Source: Bacteroidales bacterium UBA4345 (GTDB lineage: Bacteria; Bacteroidota; Bacteroidia; Bacteroidales; Paludibacteraceae). Taken from it: 6,457 bases of DNA. The notes beneath the pieces are model-generated. The model was not told the origin of the DNA, made no database searches, and saw only the letters and a program-made list of their open reading frames with translations. Of the stretch, positions 6,201 through 6,457 are shown in pieces. Each line of letters starts with the position of its first letter. The first letter of the stretch is position 1. Both the position numbers and the translations under genes were made by a program. Where the stretch lies: positions 1-6,457 of the forward strand of contig DGTD01000041.1 in assembly GCA_002396385.1 (NCBI GenBank), given 5' to 3'.

Positions 6201-6457
6201 TCAAAAACTAACGTAAATAAACTGGGAAGCGTCTAGCACGCCATATAATATGACTAAGGCGAAAGTAAACAGGTATGAGCCCCAACGTACAATTTTATAT
6301 GGGCTGGAAAAGAGATTAAAACGTCCGTTGAGATATTCCGATGACAATTCGCTGCCAAACAACATTATAAACATAGTAATTAGAACAGGGACAAAGCGGA
6401 CGCCTTGTGTTTGTCCGTCTGATAAAACAAGTATTTTATTATTGCTGTCCGGTAAAA
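6201..6457 (-). CDS. MBOAT-family membrane O-acyltransferase, C-terminal part
   Basis: A partial gene cut by the right edge of the window: 84 codons plus a TGA stop read without interruption on the minus strand, with two bases of a preceding codon at the edge. The fragment contains a hydrophobic segment FVPVLITMFIMLFGSE (21-36 of the fragment) and a final helix YLFTFALVILYGVL (61-74), ending in SQFIYVSF. A QFIYF-like aromatic end is typical of MBOAT proteins (DltB/AlgI type). The catalytic His region lies outside the window, so activity cannot be judged. Known of the family: transfer of acyl groups across the membrane to glycans or lipids. The directly following SGNH gene, 3 bases away, strongly supports the call. 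Confidence 0.8.
   Translation of the reverse strand, partial: LPDSNNKILVLSDGQTQGVRFVPVLITMFIMLFGSELSSEYLNGRFNLFSSPYKIVRWGSYLFTFALVILYGVLDASQFIYVSF

Overview
The window looks like a chromosomal segment from a member of the Bacteroidota, most likely order Bacteroidales (a Prevotella-like organism is a reasonable guess). The evidence is a secreted esterase ending in a type IX secretion (T9SS) C-terminal sorting domain, start codons with A/T-rich leaders and no Shine-Dalgarno sequence, and at least one promoter of the Bacteroides TTTG / TAnnTTTG type. Species cannot be fixed from the sequence alone.

Layout, left to right. Positions 1-359 are AT-rich and hold no convincing gene, only short repeats and a possible promoter. 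Positions 360-1601 (+) encode a T9SS-exported alpha/beta-hydrolase of the BD-FAE type (feruloyl/acetyl ester hydrolase-like), with a WNGGG-repeat linker between signal peptide and catalytic domain. A 14-bp perfect hairpin followed by five T's (1743-1778) terminates this unit. Positions 2101-2982 (+) encode an exported protein of unknown function. It has its own Bacteroides-type promoter at about 1959-1989, an 18-bp perfect palindrome over the end of the -7 box, and a leader with three ATTCATA/TATGAAT elements that could form alternative hairpins. After a further gene-free stretch comes a two-gene operon (+): a complete type I ABC exporter/flippase half-transporter (3301-4950), joined by an ATGA stop/start overlap to a small DUF2809-type membrane protein (4947-5315).

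The right end is on the minus strand. An SGNH/GDSL-like membrane-anchored protein (6197 down to 5295) follows, after only 3 nt, the C-terminal 84 codons of an MBOAT-family membrane O-acyltransferase that runs off the window edge (6457 down to 6201). MBOAT plus SGNH pairs commonly acylate extracellular or envelope polysaccharides (AlgI/AlgJ, DltB/DltD and related systems). The minus-strand operon converges on the ABC-DUF2809 operon, and the two 3' ends overlap by 21 bp.

A plausible but unproven theme is the cell envelope: an ester hydrolase on the surface, a lipid/glycan-type ABC exporter, and a glycan O-acylation pair. No glycosyltransferase, tRNA, rRNA, CRISPR array or intact mobile element is visible. 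I saw no clear new defence or mobile system. The most notable items are the palindrome and leader structure of the orphan gene at 2101, the repeat-bearing T9SS esterase, the conspicuous cysteine cluster in the SGNH protein, and the coupling of DUF2809 to an ABC exporter.
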